Source: JAFARZ01 sp035651595 (GTDB lineage: Bacteria > Actinomycetota > Actinomycetes > Streptosporangiales > Streptosporangiaceae). From it: a DNA stretch of 53,581 nucleotides. Under the pieces are notes generated by a model. The model made no database searches. It was given only the letters and a program-made list of their open reading frames with translations, and had not been told where the DNA came from. Made by a program: the position numbers and the translations under genes. The DNA lies in assembly GCA_035651595.1 (NCBI GenBank), contig DASRFJ010000159.1, positions 1-53,581 of the forward strand, written 5' to 3'. Every line of letters starts with the position of its first letter. The first letter of the stretch is position 1. Of the stretch, positions 7,857 through 16,123 are shown piece after piece.

Positions 7857-10071
7857 CGGTCCCGCACACCATGCCCGCGACGAACCGTTCCCCCTGCTTG
7901 GTGAGTGCACCGGTGGCGGCGAGCGCCTCGGCCGCCCCCCGCACCCAGGAGCGGTAGCGCAGGTATTTCTGCCGGTGCGCGCCGCCGCGGGCTCGCCAGT
8001 AGTGGCTCACCGCCAGGTGGGCGTAGATCCCGTGCAGTACTCCCTCCACGGGCCGGGGGTCGTCCCGCCACGGCACTTTCAGCCGCTCGGTGCTTGCCGG
8101 GTCGAACAGCTCGTACATGTCGAGCAGGCCGTTGAGCTTGACGTGCTGGAACTCGTGGATCAGCAGTTCGTCGACGGCGTGTGCCTCGGCGGGCAGCGCC
8201 AGCGCCACCGCGCCGTGCGCCTGCCGCGCCGTGCTGCTGCGCATGCCACCGGCGCTGGGCTGGAGCGGGACGACGGCGCGCAGCCCCGCGGCGAGCACCG
8301 CGCCATATGCCGGCAGTTCCCGGTGCAGTCGCCGGCCGGATCCGTCGAGGGCGGTGTGCCAGATCCGCCATTCGGGCTCGGCGAGGCGGCCGGCGACCGC
8401 CCAGTTCTGACAGTCGCGGAACGGGTCGAGGTCCTCGACGATCGTGTGCAGAACGGGCCCGCTGATCCGCCGGGCCGGCAGCCAGCCGCCGTGATCCGGC
8501 GCGCTCACGTGCGCACGGCCGCCGGTGACGCCGATCAGCGCGGTGCGACCGGCTGGCACGCTGATCGCCCCGGCCGTGGGCAGGAACACATATCCGTCGC
8601 GTACCGGCACGACGAGGTCGGCCGGCTCTGCGGTCCGGATCGCCGCGGCGACGGCGAGGCAGGCCAGGTGCGCGCGATCCAGGTCCCGGTCCGCCCCGGC
8701 CGGCGGCCGCAGGCACCGTATCGCCCACGCGGCCGTGTACGGATGGGCGAACAGGTCCGCGACGATCTCTGGCTGCCGCGCGTCCAGCGCACACAGCATG
8801 GCCCAGCCATCGGCCGCCGCCTGCCGCAGGTCCTGGTCGCGCCAGCCGGCCTCCGCCGCGACGGCGGCGACCAGCGCTCGCGTCACGGACTGCCTGGCCT
8901 GCGCCATCGTCGCGATGGCGGCGACGGTGCCCGGCCCGGCGGCCAGCGCGTCGAATGCTCCGTCGGGAAGTTCGTGTGGCGTGCGCGGCGGCGTGGCCGC
9001 GCGCGGCCGGGGCACTATCTCGTTGATCAGCGTCATCAGGTCCAGGCAGTAGACGGATGGATTGTCGAAGCCGGTTCCCGCCCGGTACCTGTGCGAGTAC
9101 AGTCCGCCGCCGCATATCCGCACGACCGGGCAGGCCTGGCAGGTGGCACACAGCCCGGCCAGCCCCCGCTGGCGGGTAGCCACGCCGGGATGCCGCGCCA
9201 CCTCGTCGACCGAGTGCGTGCGCACGTTCATTCCAGTCGCTGGCGCGCCGTCGTACGCGGTCTTCATCGAGTCGGTCTGCTCCCAGCTGCCATCGGTCTC
9301 GATGACCAGCAGATCCGCCGGGTCCAAGCCGAGTGATTCGGTCCAGCTCGGCCCGCCGCCCGCGGCCGACACGACCGAATCGAACAACCGGATCGGCACC
9401 GGGCGCCCGTCGGCGGTCCAGCGCCGGTAGACGCGCAGCAGCCAGTCCGCGTACGGATGCGCCGCGCCGGCCGGCCGGCCGGGCGGGTTCTCCCAGGTCG
9501 CGTGCGGCAGCAGCAGGTCCAGCCGCGACGGCCGCTCGGCGACGAGCGCCGCGTACACGGCCTCCGGATCATTGGCGAGATCGACGGTGCACAAGATACC
9601 GGCGTACAACTGCCGGAATCGCGGCGTGCGCAACAGCGCCAGTGCCCGCAGTACGTCGTCGAAGCTGCTCCGGCCATCGGCATACCGGCGGTGCACGTCA
9701 TTGGCGGCCCGGTCGCCATCCAGCGATACGCCAACCCGCACGCCGAATTCCGCGAACAGCTCACACCATTGCTCGTCGAGGAGCACGCCATTGGTGTGAA
9801 TTCTGAGGTCGAGCTTGGTCACTGGTACGATCCGCGTGGTAAGCGCGGAAAGCACGCCGCGCATTTCCTCCCGGCCGAGCAGCAGCGGCTCACCGCCGTG
9901 CAGGATGACATGAACGGACGGGAGGTTATGCGCGGCGGCGTGCTGCGCAATCCGCCAGCCAGCGGTAGCCGCGGTCGGCAACGAGATCGCTTTCGGCTTG
10001 GCTCGCCAGCTTTGGTCGGCGTGTTCGTAAACGTAGCAGTGGTCGCAGGCCAGGTTGCAGCGTCCGTGCAC
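7846..10071 (-). CDS. fxsB: FxsB radical SAM/SPASM cyclophane maturase with HExxH extension (5' end disrupted)
   Basis: In the frame opening at GTG 10071 the protein has the radical SAM motif C5-x3-C9-x2-C12 (CNLACDHC) followed by YVYEHADQSW, diagnostic of FxsB. The SPASM cysteines are C308, C311, C314, C320 and C342. A C-terminal extension carries HEFQH (639-643), the first motif of the HExxH peptide beta-hydroxylase family. FxsB enzymes crosslink the Phe and Ser of the precursor C-terminus into a three-residue cyclophane. GTG 10071 has no ribosome binding site and cuts off the conserved FRQ-YVLK lead-in. The codons for that lead-in lie immediately upstream but change frame near 10090, so a one-base deletion, real or from sequencing, is likely. 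The stop overlaps the next TIR gene by 11 bases. Confidence 0.88.
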   Translation of the reverse strand: MHGRCNLACDHCYVYEHADQSWRAKPKAISLPTAATAGWRIAQHAAAHNLPSVHVILHGGEPLLLGREEMRGVLSALTTRIVPVTKLDLRIHTNGVLLDEQWCELFAEFGVRVGVSLDGDRAANDVHRRYADGRSSFDDVLRALALLRTPRFRQLYAGILCTVDLANDPEAVYAALVAERPSRLDLLLPHATWENPPGRPAGAAHPYADWLLRVYRRWTADGRPVPIRLFDSVVSAAGGGPSWTESLGLDPADLLVIETDGSWEQTDSMKTAYDGAPATGMNVRTHSVDEVARHPGVATRQRGLAGLCATCQACPVVRICGGGLYSHRYRAGTGFDNPSVYCLDLMTLINEIVPRPRAATPPRTPHELPDGAFDALAAGPGTVAAIATMAQARQSVTRALVAAVAAEAGWRDQDLRQAAADGWAMLCALDARQPEIVADLFAHPYTAAWAIRCLRPPAGADRDLDRAHLACLAVAAAIRTAEPADLVVPVRDGYVFLPTAGAISVPAGRTALIGVTGGRAHVSAPDHGGWLPARRISGPVLHTIVEDLDPFRDCQNWAVAGRLAEPEWRIWHTALDGSGRRLHRELPAYGAVLAAGLRAVVPLQPSAGGMRSSTARQAHGAVALALPAEAHAVDELLIHEFQHVKLNGLLDMYELFDPASTERLKVPWRDDPRPVEGVLHGIYAHLAVSHYWRARGGAHRQKYLRYRSWVRGAAEALAATGALTKQGERFVAGMVCGTDDG

Positions 10072-10109
10072 CTTAAGGACATACTGCGAAACAGTGGCCC
10101 GCGTCGCAT
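10072..10109 (-). other. Displaced N-terminal codons of fxsB
   Basis: Reading leftward from ATG 10109 gives MRRGPLFR. In the adjacent frame, continuous with the rest of fxsB, the sequence is QYVLKVHGRC. Joined at about 10088-10090 they give MRRGPLFRQYVLKVHGRC, which is exactly the expected FxsB start (PFRQ/E-F/Y-VLKVH-RC). One extra C in the CGCAG stretch would restore a single frame. No canonical minus-one slippery heptamer is present. Confidence 0.65.
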
Positions 10110-10126
10110 CGACGCAGATAACCGCC

Positions 10127-10297
10127 TCAGATGCCTGAGCTAAATGCGGCTACGCTGACTCGCGACGGCTCTTCCATCCCCCGCATAACTGTGTTTACCA
10201 GGTCGGATGCCGCGACATCGGTGCTGAGCTGATCGAGTGGTACGTCTCGTAGGTCGGTGATGTGGACGATGGCATTTTCTTGATGGGCGCTGCCCAT
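10127..10297 (-). CDS. fxsA: FxSxx-COOH RiPP precursor peptide FxsA
   Basis: A 56-residue peptide ending VSVAAFSSGI-stop, an exact F-x-S-x-x-COOH terminus. The leader IVHITDLRDVPLDQL is the conserved recognition segment of this family. ATG 10297 is chosen because GGAGGT lies 7 bases upstream; ATG 10303 sits one base after that site, and ATG 10321 has none. The Phe and Ser near the C-terminus are the expected crosslink residues. It is the first gene of the leftward fxs operon and lies 17 bases before the probable fxsB ATG. Confidence 0.9.
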   Translation of the reverse strand: MGSAHQENAIVHITDLRDVPLDQLSTDVAASDLVNTVMRGMEEPSRVSVAAFSSGI

Positions 10298-10342
10298 GGC
10301 CATTACCTCCGATGCTGCCATGCCATAACGGCCATACCAGAC

Positions 10343-10371
10343 AGGCTAGGTCAGTCTTCTGCGGTTGTCAG
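10343..10371 (-). promoter_or_regulatory. Candidate fxs promoter, overlapping a divergent promoter
   Basis: On the minus strand CTGACA (10366-10371) and TAGCCT (10343-10348) are separated by 17 bases, a plausible sigma-A promoter placing the start about 40 bases before fxsA. On the plus strand TTGTCA (10365-10370) is followed 16 bases later by TATTTC and could serve the FHA operon, so the two -35 boxes would overlap. Prediction from sequence only. Confidence 0.35.
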
Positions 10372-10450
10372 TAGGCTGCTTTCCGGTATTTCGTATCCGG
10401 TGACCCAGTGCGGCGCGCAACTGCGGCGATGTCTCTGACATCATCGGAAC

Positions 10451-10903
10451 GTGACTACCCCCGACCTGAACCACCTCGCCCGGCTCGCCTATGAGTCCTA
10501 CCGCAAGGCGGCGCGGCGGGACGACCTACCGCAATGGGACGACACGCCAGAACGAGAACGCCACGGCTGGCAGGTCGCCGTCTCCGCCGTCACCGGCAAA
10601 GGGGACGCGACGCTCACCGAGGGCGCGCGGACCCAGTCGCTGATCATCCAGGTCGGCGACGACACGCACGTGTTTCACGGCGACACCACAGTCGGCCGCC
10701 AGGGCAACCTGAAAATTACCGACGACCACGCCTCCAGCCATCACGCACTGCTTCAGTCCGCCCACGGCCTGTGGTATGTCGAGGATCTCGACTCTACGAA
10801 CGGCACCTTCCTCAACAACCGCCGCATCTACGCATCGCAGCGGCTGAAGAAGGGTGACAAGGTCCGCATCGGCCACACCGTCCTGCTTGTCGTATCGGCC
10901 TGA
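10451..10903 (+). CDS. FHA domain protein
   Basis: A 150-residue protein. Residues 65-148 form a forkhead-associated domain with VGRQGNL (GR motif), SSHHALL and DLDSTNGTFLN, the three phosphothreonine-binding signatures. The first 45 residues are a helical segment with a WDDTPERER-x-x-W pattern of unknown role. FHA domains bind pThr peptides, so a Ser/Thr kinase is an expected partner; none is encoded in this window. It starts with GTG 10451, without a strong ribosome binding site, and its stop overlaps the next ATG (TGATG). It is the first gene of a rightward operon that diverges from fxsA across 153 bases. Confidence 0.9.
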   Translation: MTTPDLNHLARLAYESYRKAARRDDLPQWDDTPERERHGWQVAVSAVTGKGDATLTEGARTQSLIIQVGDDTHVFHGDTTVGRQGNLKITDDHASSHHALLQSAHGLWYVEDLDSTNGTFLNNRRIYASQRLKKGDKVRIGHTVLLVVSA

Positions 10904-13161
10904 TGCCCGCCGATTATCAGAAGATTCGCGAGGAGAACATCGCGCGGTACGGCTGGGATACGGCCGTACTGGACCTGCTCGGGCGCCTGTACGCGGAGCG
11001 CACCCACTTCATCTTCGAGCTGATCCAGAACGCCGAGGACGCTGGCGCCACCGAGCTGAGCTTCACCCTGTACGACGACCGGCTCGAGGTCCGCCACGAC
11101 GGCCGGCCGTTCACCGCGGCAGACGTCGTGGCCATCTGCGGCGTGGCGCGCGGCGACAAGGCGCTGACCAAGATCGGGCAGTTCGGCATCGGCTTCAAGG
11201 CGGTGTACGCGTACACCAGCGAGCCGCGGATCTACAGCGGCGACGAGGCGTTCCGGATCGAGAGCTACGTCCGCCCGTACGCCATCGAGCCCCGCGCCGA
11301 GCCAGGAACGCTGTTCGTGTTCCCGCTGGACAACGCACGGAGCGCCGCCGCGGAGATCCGCGCCGCGCTTCGCGCTATCAAGCCCGAGACGCTGCTCTTC
11401 CTCAAGAACATCGCCCGGCTGGATGCCGCTGGTCACATCGTCCGCCGTGATTCTCCGAACGACCGGTGGTTGCTCTTCCGGCGACCCGTCGACGAGCGCA
11501 TGGTTGAGATCGCGTTCCGGAAAGATCCGCGCACCGGCACGATAATCCCGGCCGACCGGTCGCCGCTGACCGTGTTCCTGCCCACCGCGAAGGAGACGTT
11601 CCTCGGCTTCCTCGTCCAGGGTCCGTACCGGACGACGCCGGCCAGGGACAACGTGGGGGAGCACGACCCGGCCAACCAGGCGCTCGTCGGGGAGACCGCC
11701 GCGCTGCTTTCCGGCACCCTTCGCCAGCTGCGCGACGAAGGCCTGCTCACCACGGGTGCGATCGCCGCGCTGCCGATCGATCCGGCACGGTTCCCGCCGG
11801 AGTCGTTCTTCCGCCCGCTGTTCGACGCCGCCAGGGCCACGCTGCGCAGCGAGCCGCTGATCCCGGCCGAAGACGGCTATGCCACGGCGCGCGAGGCGCG
11901 CATCACGGCGGACCCCGCGCTGCGCGAACTGTTCGGCGGCGGGCACCCGTACCGGTTCGTGTCCGGGGACCTGACGCCCGCGCTGCTCGAGTACCTGCAC
12001 GACGAGGTCGGCATCGCCGAGGTCACCGCGATGGACGCGATCGAGGGCGCTACCGCGGAGTTCCTCCAGGCCCGCCCGGACGAGTGGCTCATCCGGTATT
12101 ACGCGTTCCTGCGGGCCGACCCGGCGCGGCTCGAGCTGGCCCGGCGGACGCCGGTGATCCGGCTCGCGGACGGCAGTCAGGTGATGGCGTTCGGCACCGA
12201 CGGCCGCCCCGCGGTGTTCCTGCCCCGGCCGGGCAGCCGGTTCCCGATGGTGCGTCAGGCGATCGCGGATTCCCCGGCCGCGCAGCCGCTGCTGTCCGCC
12301 TGGGATATCGTCGCGCCGGACATCGTGGACGAAGCACTCCAGGTCGTTCGGTCCGATTTTGACCCGGCGACGCACGACGCGGACCTGGAGCTGATCATGC
12401 GCGCCATGGACGAGGCGCCGGCCGGCCGGCGCCAGGAGCTGCTGGCAGAGCTGGCCGGGGCGGCGTTCCTGATCGGGGAGAACGCGGCGACCGGTGAGCA
12501 GTCGCTGCGCGCGCCCGGCGGGCTGTACGAGCGGAGCCGGGAGCTGGAGGTGTACTTCGGCGGCAACCCGGACGCGTGGTTCGCGGCGGACCGGTACGGG
12601 CCGTGGCTGACGCGGCTGCGCGAGATGGGCGTGCGGTCCGCGGTGGCGGTCACGGCACGGGAGCCGGGGCCGTTCGGGCACGTGCCGCTCGTCGACGGGT
12701 TCGCCCGGCACGAACGCGGGCTGGACGGCTTCGACCCGGACGCGTCGGTGGACGGGCTGGCGTTCGCGCTGGCGCACCCGAGCCACGCGCGTTCGGAGTA
12801 CGTGTGGAACATGGTGCTCGCGCCGAACCGGCGGCTGGTGGCAGGCGTGGTGGAGAAGTCCGTGCGGGACGGGTTCGTGGACGCCACCCGGGAGACGGTC
12901 CGGTCCGCGCTCGCCGACGCGGCGGCCGGCGCGGCCTGGCTGCCCGGGCCGGACGGGGTGTTCCGCAGGCCCGCTGAGCTGGCGCTCGACGACCTGCCGC
13001 CGGGCTACGCCAGGGACGAGACGCTGGCCAAGGCGCTTGGCATGGGCCGCCCGGTGGTCGCCGAGGCGGCCCGGCAGCTAGGCATCCCGGCCGCGGTCCT
13101 TTGGGCCCTCAGCGGCCGCCCCGACCTGATCGCCCAGCTGGAACGCGAGCTCGCCCGGTGA
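10903..13161 (+). CDS. Sacsin-like GHKL (HSP90-type) ATPase
   Basis: A 752-residue protein whose first 200 residues carry an HSP90/sacsin-type ATP-binding fold: FELIQNAEDAGA (38-49, the N box with N43 and D46), HDGRPF (the D-x-G box, 65-70) and IGQFGIGFKAVY (91-102, the glycine-rich lid). The remainder is alpha-helical, actinobacterial and of unknown function. Related stand-alone sacsin N-terminal-like ATPases occur in bacterial conflict loci and near modification systems. It is translationally coupled to the FHA gene by a one-base overlap and separated by 43 bases from the esterase gene, so it is probably part of the same transcript. I cannot assign a client or substrate. Confidence 0.85.
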   Translation: MPADYQKIREENIARYGWDTAVLDLLGRLYAERTHFIFELIQNAEDAGATELSFTLYDDRLEVRHDGRPFTAADVVAICGVARGDKALTKIGQFGIGFKAVYAYTSEPRIYSGDEAFRIESYVRPYAIEPRAEPGTLFVFPLDNARSAAAEIRAALRAIKPETLLFLKNIARLDAAGHIVRRDSPNDRWLLFRRPVDERMVEIAFRKDPRTGTIIPADRSPLTVFLPTAKETFLGFLVQGPYRTTPARDNVGEHDPANQALVGETAALLSGTLRQLRDEGLLTTGAIAALPIDPARFPPESFFRPLFDAARATLRSEPLIPAEDGYATAREARITADPALRELFGGGHPYRFVSGDLTPALLEYLHDEVGIAEVTAMDAIEGATAEFLQARPDEWLIRYYAFLRADPARLELARRTPVIRLADGSQVMAFGTDGRPAVFLPRPGSRFPMVRQAIADSPAAQPLLSAWDIVAPDIVDEALQVVRSDFDPATHDADLELIMRAMDEAPAGRRQELLAELAGAAFLIGENAATGEQSLRAPGGLYERSRELEVYFGGNPDAWFAADRYGPWLTRLREMGVRSAVAVTAREPGPFGHVPLVDGFARHERGLDGFDPDASVDGLAFALAHPSHARSEYVWNMVLAPNRRLVAGVVEKSVRDGFVDATRETVRSALADAAAGAAWLPGPDGVFRRPAELALDDLPPGYARDETLAKALGMGRPVVAEAARQLGIPAAVLWALSGRPDLIAQLERELAR

Positions 13162-13204
13162 GCCGCTATTGTCAGCGTGCGCGTTGAGCGGGGACGATAG
13201 GCAT

Positions 13205-14173
13205 GTGACCGGTTTGTCCGCTGTGGCCGCTGACACCGCTACCTTCCGGGTGCCGGACCCGGACGGCCGCTTGGCGGGCGTCCGGCTGATCCCCGAGATC
13301 CGCGTCTCCGGCCAGGACTTCTCGCGCGAGGACGCGGGCTGGACGCTGGTGATCGCCAGGCCGCCGGTGAACCGGATGGAGTACAAGCTCGAATTCCGGT
13401 ACCCGGACGGCGGAAGCGAGACCGTTCTCGATGCGGGGAACCCGCGGCGTGCCGCGGGGGCGTTCGGGGAAAAGAGCGTTCTTGAATTTCCGGAGTACCG
13501 GCCGCCAGCCTGGCTGGCCGCACCAGCCGGCGCCGGCCTTAGCGCGGAATTCCGCAGCGGCCGCATCACCGGCAGGCTGTGGTCTCCGCCGGGGGCCACC
13601 GGCGACGAGCCGCTGCTGGTCGTGCATGACGGGCCCGAATACGACGCGTTCTCGAGCCTGACGCGCTACCTGGCATCCGGCGTGCCATCGGTGCGGGCCT
13701 TGCTGCTCGATCCCGGCGACCGGAACTACAATTATTCCGCCAGCACCCGGTACGCGACCGCGCTGGCCGAAGCGATTCCGCCGGCGCCGGTCACGATCGG
13801 TATGGGCACCAGTCTCGGCGCCTTGGCGATGCTGCACGCCCATTCGCTCTACCCGAACGTGTTCGATGCGCTTTTCCTTCAGTCCGGGAGCTTTTTCAGC
13901 TTGCGATACGACGCGCACGAAGGCTGGTTTCCCTATTACCAGCGGATCCTCCGCTTCGTTGCCGGCGCCCGCCTGAACTGGCCGGTTCCGGTATCGCTGA
14001 CCTGCGGCATACCTGAGGAGAACCTCGACAACAACCGCCAGCTGACGCAGCGATTGCATGCGCGCGGCTATCCGGCGACACTGCACGAAGTGCCGGACGC
14101 GCACAATTACACGGCGTGGCGCGACGCCTTTCATCCGCACCTCACCCGGCTGCTCCGGCAGATGTGCCAGTGA
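13205..14173 (+). CDS. Enterochelin esterase-like alpha/beta hydrolase
   Basis: A 322-residue protein resembling the Fes/esterase D family. An N-terminal beta-rich domain (1-115) precedes an alpha/beta-hydrolase domain with VVHDGPEYD, the nucleophile motif GTSLGAL near residue 200, a Gly-Ile-Pro-Glu-Glu-Asn-x-Asp strand and a C-terminal catalytic His in DAHNYTAWRD. That C-terminal pattern is characteristic of Fes-like esterases, which open cyclic tri-ester or ester-linked peptides. GTG 13205 is preferred; the frame extends to a TTG at 13169 that lacks support. Its stop overlaps the next gene by four bases (GTGA). No siderophore genes are visible here, so the ester substrate is unknown. Confidence 0.8.
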   Translation: MTGLSAVAADTATFRVPDPDGRLAGVRLIPEIRVSGQDFSREDAGWTLVIARPPVNRMEYKLEFRYPDGGSETVLDAGNPRRAAGAFGEKSVLEFPEYRPPAWLAAPAGAGLSAEFRSGRITGRLWSPPGATGDEPLLVVHDGPEYDAFSSLTRYLASGVPSVRALLLDPGDRNYNYSASTRYATALAEAIPPAPVTIGMGTSLGALAMLHAHSLYPNVFDALFLQSGSFFSLRYDAHEGWFPYYQRILRFVAGARLNWPVPVSLTCGIPEENLDNNRQLTQRLHARGYPATLHEVPDAHNYTAWRDAFHPHLTRLLRQMCQ

Positions 14174-15042
14174 ACGTACTCAGCTATGGCCACTGGGGCC
14201 GACCGGTGCTCGTGTTCCCGTCCGAGCAGGGAAAAGCGGAAGACTTTTATCAGAACGGCATGGTCGATGCCGTCTCCGGACTGCTCGACTCCGGCCGGGT
14301 GAAGCTGTATTGCGTCGACAGCTACGACGCGCAGTCCTGGTCGAACCAATCAATTCCGACCGAGGAACGGGCGCGCGAGCATGGCCGCTACGAGGCGTGG
14401 ATTCTCGGTGAGGTCGTGCCCTTTATCCATTCCGATTGCGGCGGCGCGCCGGAGATCGTGACGCTGGGGTGCAGCCTTGGTGCCTTTCACGCGGCGAACT
14501 TCGCGCTGAAGCGTGCCGATCTCTTCCCGCTCGCGCTGTGTTTTTCCGGTAATTACGATCCGAGTGCGTGGCACGCATGGGGCGAGCGCGGCAATGAGTC
14601 GTACTTCAACAACCCGATGGACTACGTCGGGCACCTGAACGGGGACCACCTCGGCTGGCTGCGCGACCGGATCAGCCTGCTGCTGGTCTGCGGCCAGGGC
14701 CAGTGGGAGGACACCACCGGGTCGCTGGACAGCACGCGACGGTTCGCCGCGCTGCTCGAAGGTAAACAGATAAGGCATGAGCTTGACCTATGGGGCCACG
14801 ATGTGCCGCACGACTGGCCGTCGTGGCGCGCCCAGCTCGCCCACCACCTGCAGCGATTCTGCTTACTGACGGGAGCCGCGTATGACCACGCACCTGATCG
14901 GGATGCTGCTCGGGACCGAGGAGGACTGGCCGCGCGCCTTCGAGCAGATACTGCGCGGGCTCGGCCCGGTGACCGACGACAGCGGCGGCAAGCATGTCTT
15001 CGACACCGAACGGATCACCATCGAGCCGTTCAGCCTGCGTGA
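14170..15042 (+). CDS. Esterase family protein (3' end anomalous)
   Basis: Begins with GTG 14170 overlapping the preceding stop. About 235 residues form a compact alpha/beta-hydrolase with VLVFPSEQG, the nucleophile motif GCSLGAFHA, SGNYD and a catalytic His in GHDVPHDW, as in the putative esterase (PF00756) group. The expected end is near 14870, but the frame continues for about 55 arginine-rich codons through the start of the ATP-grasp gene to 15042. A TGA in the +1 frame at 14867-14869 would end the protein at the usual place, so a small indel is suspected. It is paired with the upstream Fes-like esterase, which suggests sequential or complementary ester chemistry. Confidence 0.75.
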   Translation: MNVLSYGHWGRPVLVFPSEQGKAEDFYQNGMVDAVSGLLDSGRVKLYCVDSYDAQSWSNQSIPTEERAREHGRYEAWILGEVVPFIHSDCGGAPEIVTLGCSLGAFHAANFALKRADLFPLALCFSGNYDPSAWHAWGERGNESYFNNPMDYVGHLNGDHLGWLRDRISLLLVCGQGQWEDTTGSLDSTRRFAALLEGKQIRHELDLWGHDVPHDWPSWRAQLAHHLQRFCLLTGAAYDHAPDRDAARDRGGLAARLRADTARARPGDRRQRRQACLRHRTDHHRAVQPA

Positions 15043-16123
15043 CCGGCCGCGCTACAACCTGGTCATCGACCGCCTCGCGTACTGGTACTACCATCCGCGC
15101 GAGTGGCTGAAGAAGGTCGCGCTGATGGACGGCGTGTACTTGCTGAACAGCCCGTTCACGTTTCAGTCGATGGAGAAGCACGCGGCCTACTGCGCGATGA
15201 TCAGGCTCGGGCTCAAGGTGCCGGAGACGGTGCTCGTGCCGTACAAGAATCCGCTCGACAACGCGCGGTACGCCTATACCGCGGCGCGGTACAACCAGCC
15301 GTTCGATCTGGACGCGGTGGCGCGGCGGATCGGCTATCCGCTGTTCATGAAGCCGTACGACGGCGGGGCCTGGCGCGGCGTGTCCCGGATCAGGAACGAG
15401 GCCGAACTGCACGCCGCCTACGACGCCAGCGGCGAGATGCTCATGCACCTCCAGAAGGCCGTGGACTACGACGTGTTCGCCCGGTCGCTGTCCATCGGCG
15501 CGGAGACGATGGTGATGCGCTTCCAGCCGGAGCAGCCGATGCACCAGCGGTACGCGGTCTCGCATGAGTTCCTGTCGCCCGAGGCCGGGTCGGAGGTCGT
15601 GACGATCGGGAAGCTGGTGAACGCGTTCTTCCGCTGGGAGTTCAACTCCTGCGAGACGCTAGTGAAGGCCGGCGAGGTCTACCCGATCGACTACGCGAAC
15701 GCGTGTCCGGACGTGGCTCTCACCAGCCTGCACTACTACTTCCCGTGGGCGATGAAGGCGCTGGTCAAGTGGTCCCTGTTCGCGCTCGTCACGGGCCGCC
15801 GGCCGCGCCTTGACCTGTCGACGGAGCAGTACTTCGAGATCGCGGACACGCCGGGGATCTCCTACGGCGAGAAGCTGGCCGCCTACCGGTCGCTTGCCGA
15901 CTCCTACTTCGAGGCCGGGCGGTATCTGGAATTCTGTGACCGGTCGCTGAACCACCTGGACGAGGTGGTCCACGACTGGGTGATCGGCCCGGCATTCGAC
16001 GCGCTGCTCATCGACACGGTGCGCGCGGTGTACCCGGCGCACGAGCACGACCGGTTCATCGCCCACCTGCGCGGCCTGATCGCCCTGTGGGTACGTGACG
16101 AGGAGGGACGGCATGGGGCGTGA
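14882..16123 (+). CDS. ATP-grasp domain ligase
   Basis: A 413-residue ATP-grasp protein. The central region has the Lys-containing strand YPLFMKPYDGGAWRGVSRI (residues 151-169), the ATP-binding loop of the fold, with further acidic metal ligands downstream (YPIDYANACPD). The first 100 residues form a preATP-grasp segment with a YNLVIDR motif. ATP-grasp ligases join a carboxylate to an amine or thiol through an acyl phosphate. Its location immediately before a GCS2 ligase, with an 11-base overlap, implies a shared product, probably a small amide or peptide-like metabolite (inference). The substrate is not identifiable. Confidence 0.78.
   Translation: MTTHLIGMLLGTEEDWPRAFEQILRGLGPVTDDSGGKHVFDTERITIEPFSLRDRPRYNLVIDRLAYWYYHPREWLKKVALMDGVYLLNSPFTFQSMEKHAAYCAMIRLGLKVPETVLVPYKNPLDNARYAYTAARYNQPFDLDAVARRIGYPLFMKPYDGGAWRGVSRIRNEAELHAAYDASGEMLMHLQKAVDYDVFARSLSIGAETMVMRFQPEQPMHQRYAVSHEFLSPEAGSEVVTIGKLVNAFFRWEFNSCETLVKAGEVYPIDYANACPDVALTSLHYYFPWAMKALVKWSLFALVTGRRPRLDLSTEQYFEIADTPGISYGEKLAAYRSLADSYFEAGRYLEFCDRSLNHLDEVVHDWVIGPAFDALLIDTVRAVYPAHEHDRFIAHLRGLIALWVRDEEGRHGA

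Noticed and set aside
10085..10135. Programmed frameshift fusing fxsA to fxsB or within fxsB
   Set aside because: An open +1 frame crosses the fxsA TGA, but no slippery heptamer, stimulatory structure or prfB-like site is seen; a simple indel explains the data better.
10828..12786. A 652-codon open frame antisense to the GHKL ATPase
   Set aside because: High-GC codon bias opens long antisense frames; the plus-strand product has clear GHKL motifs and the antisense has none.
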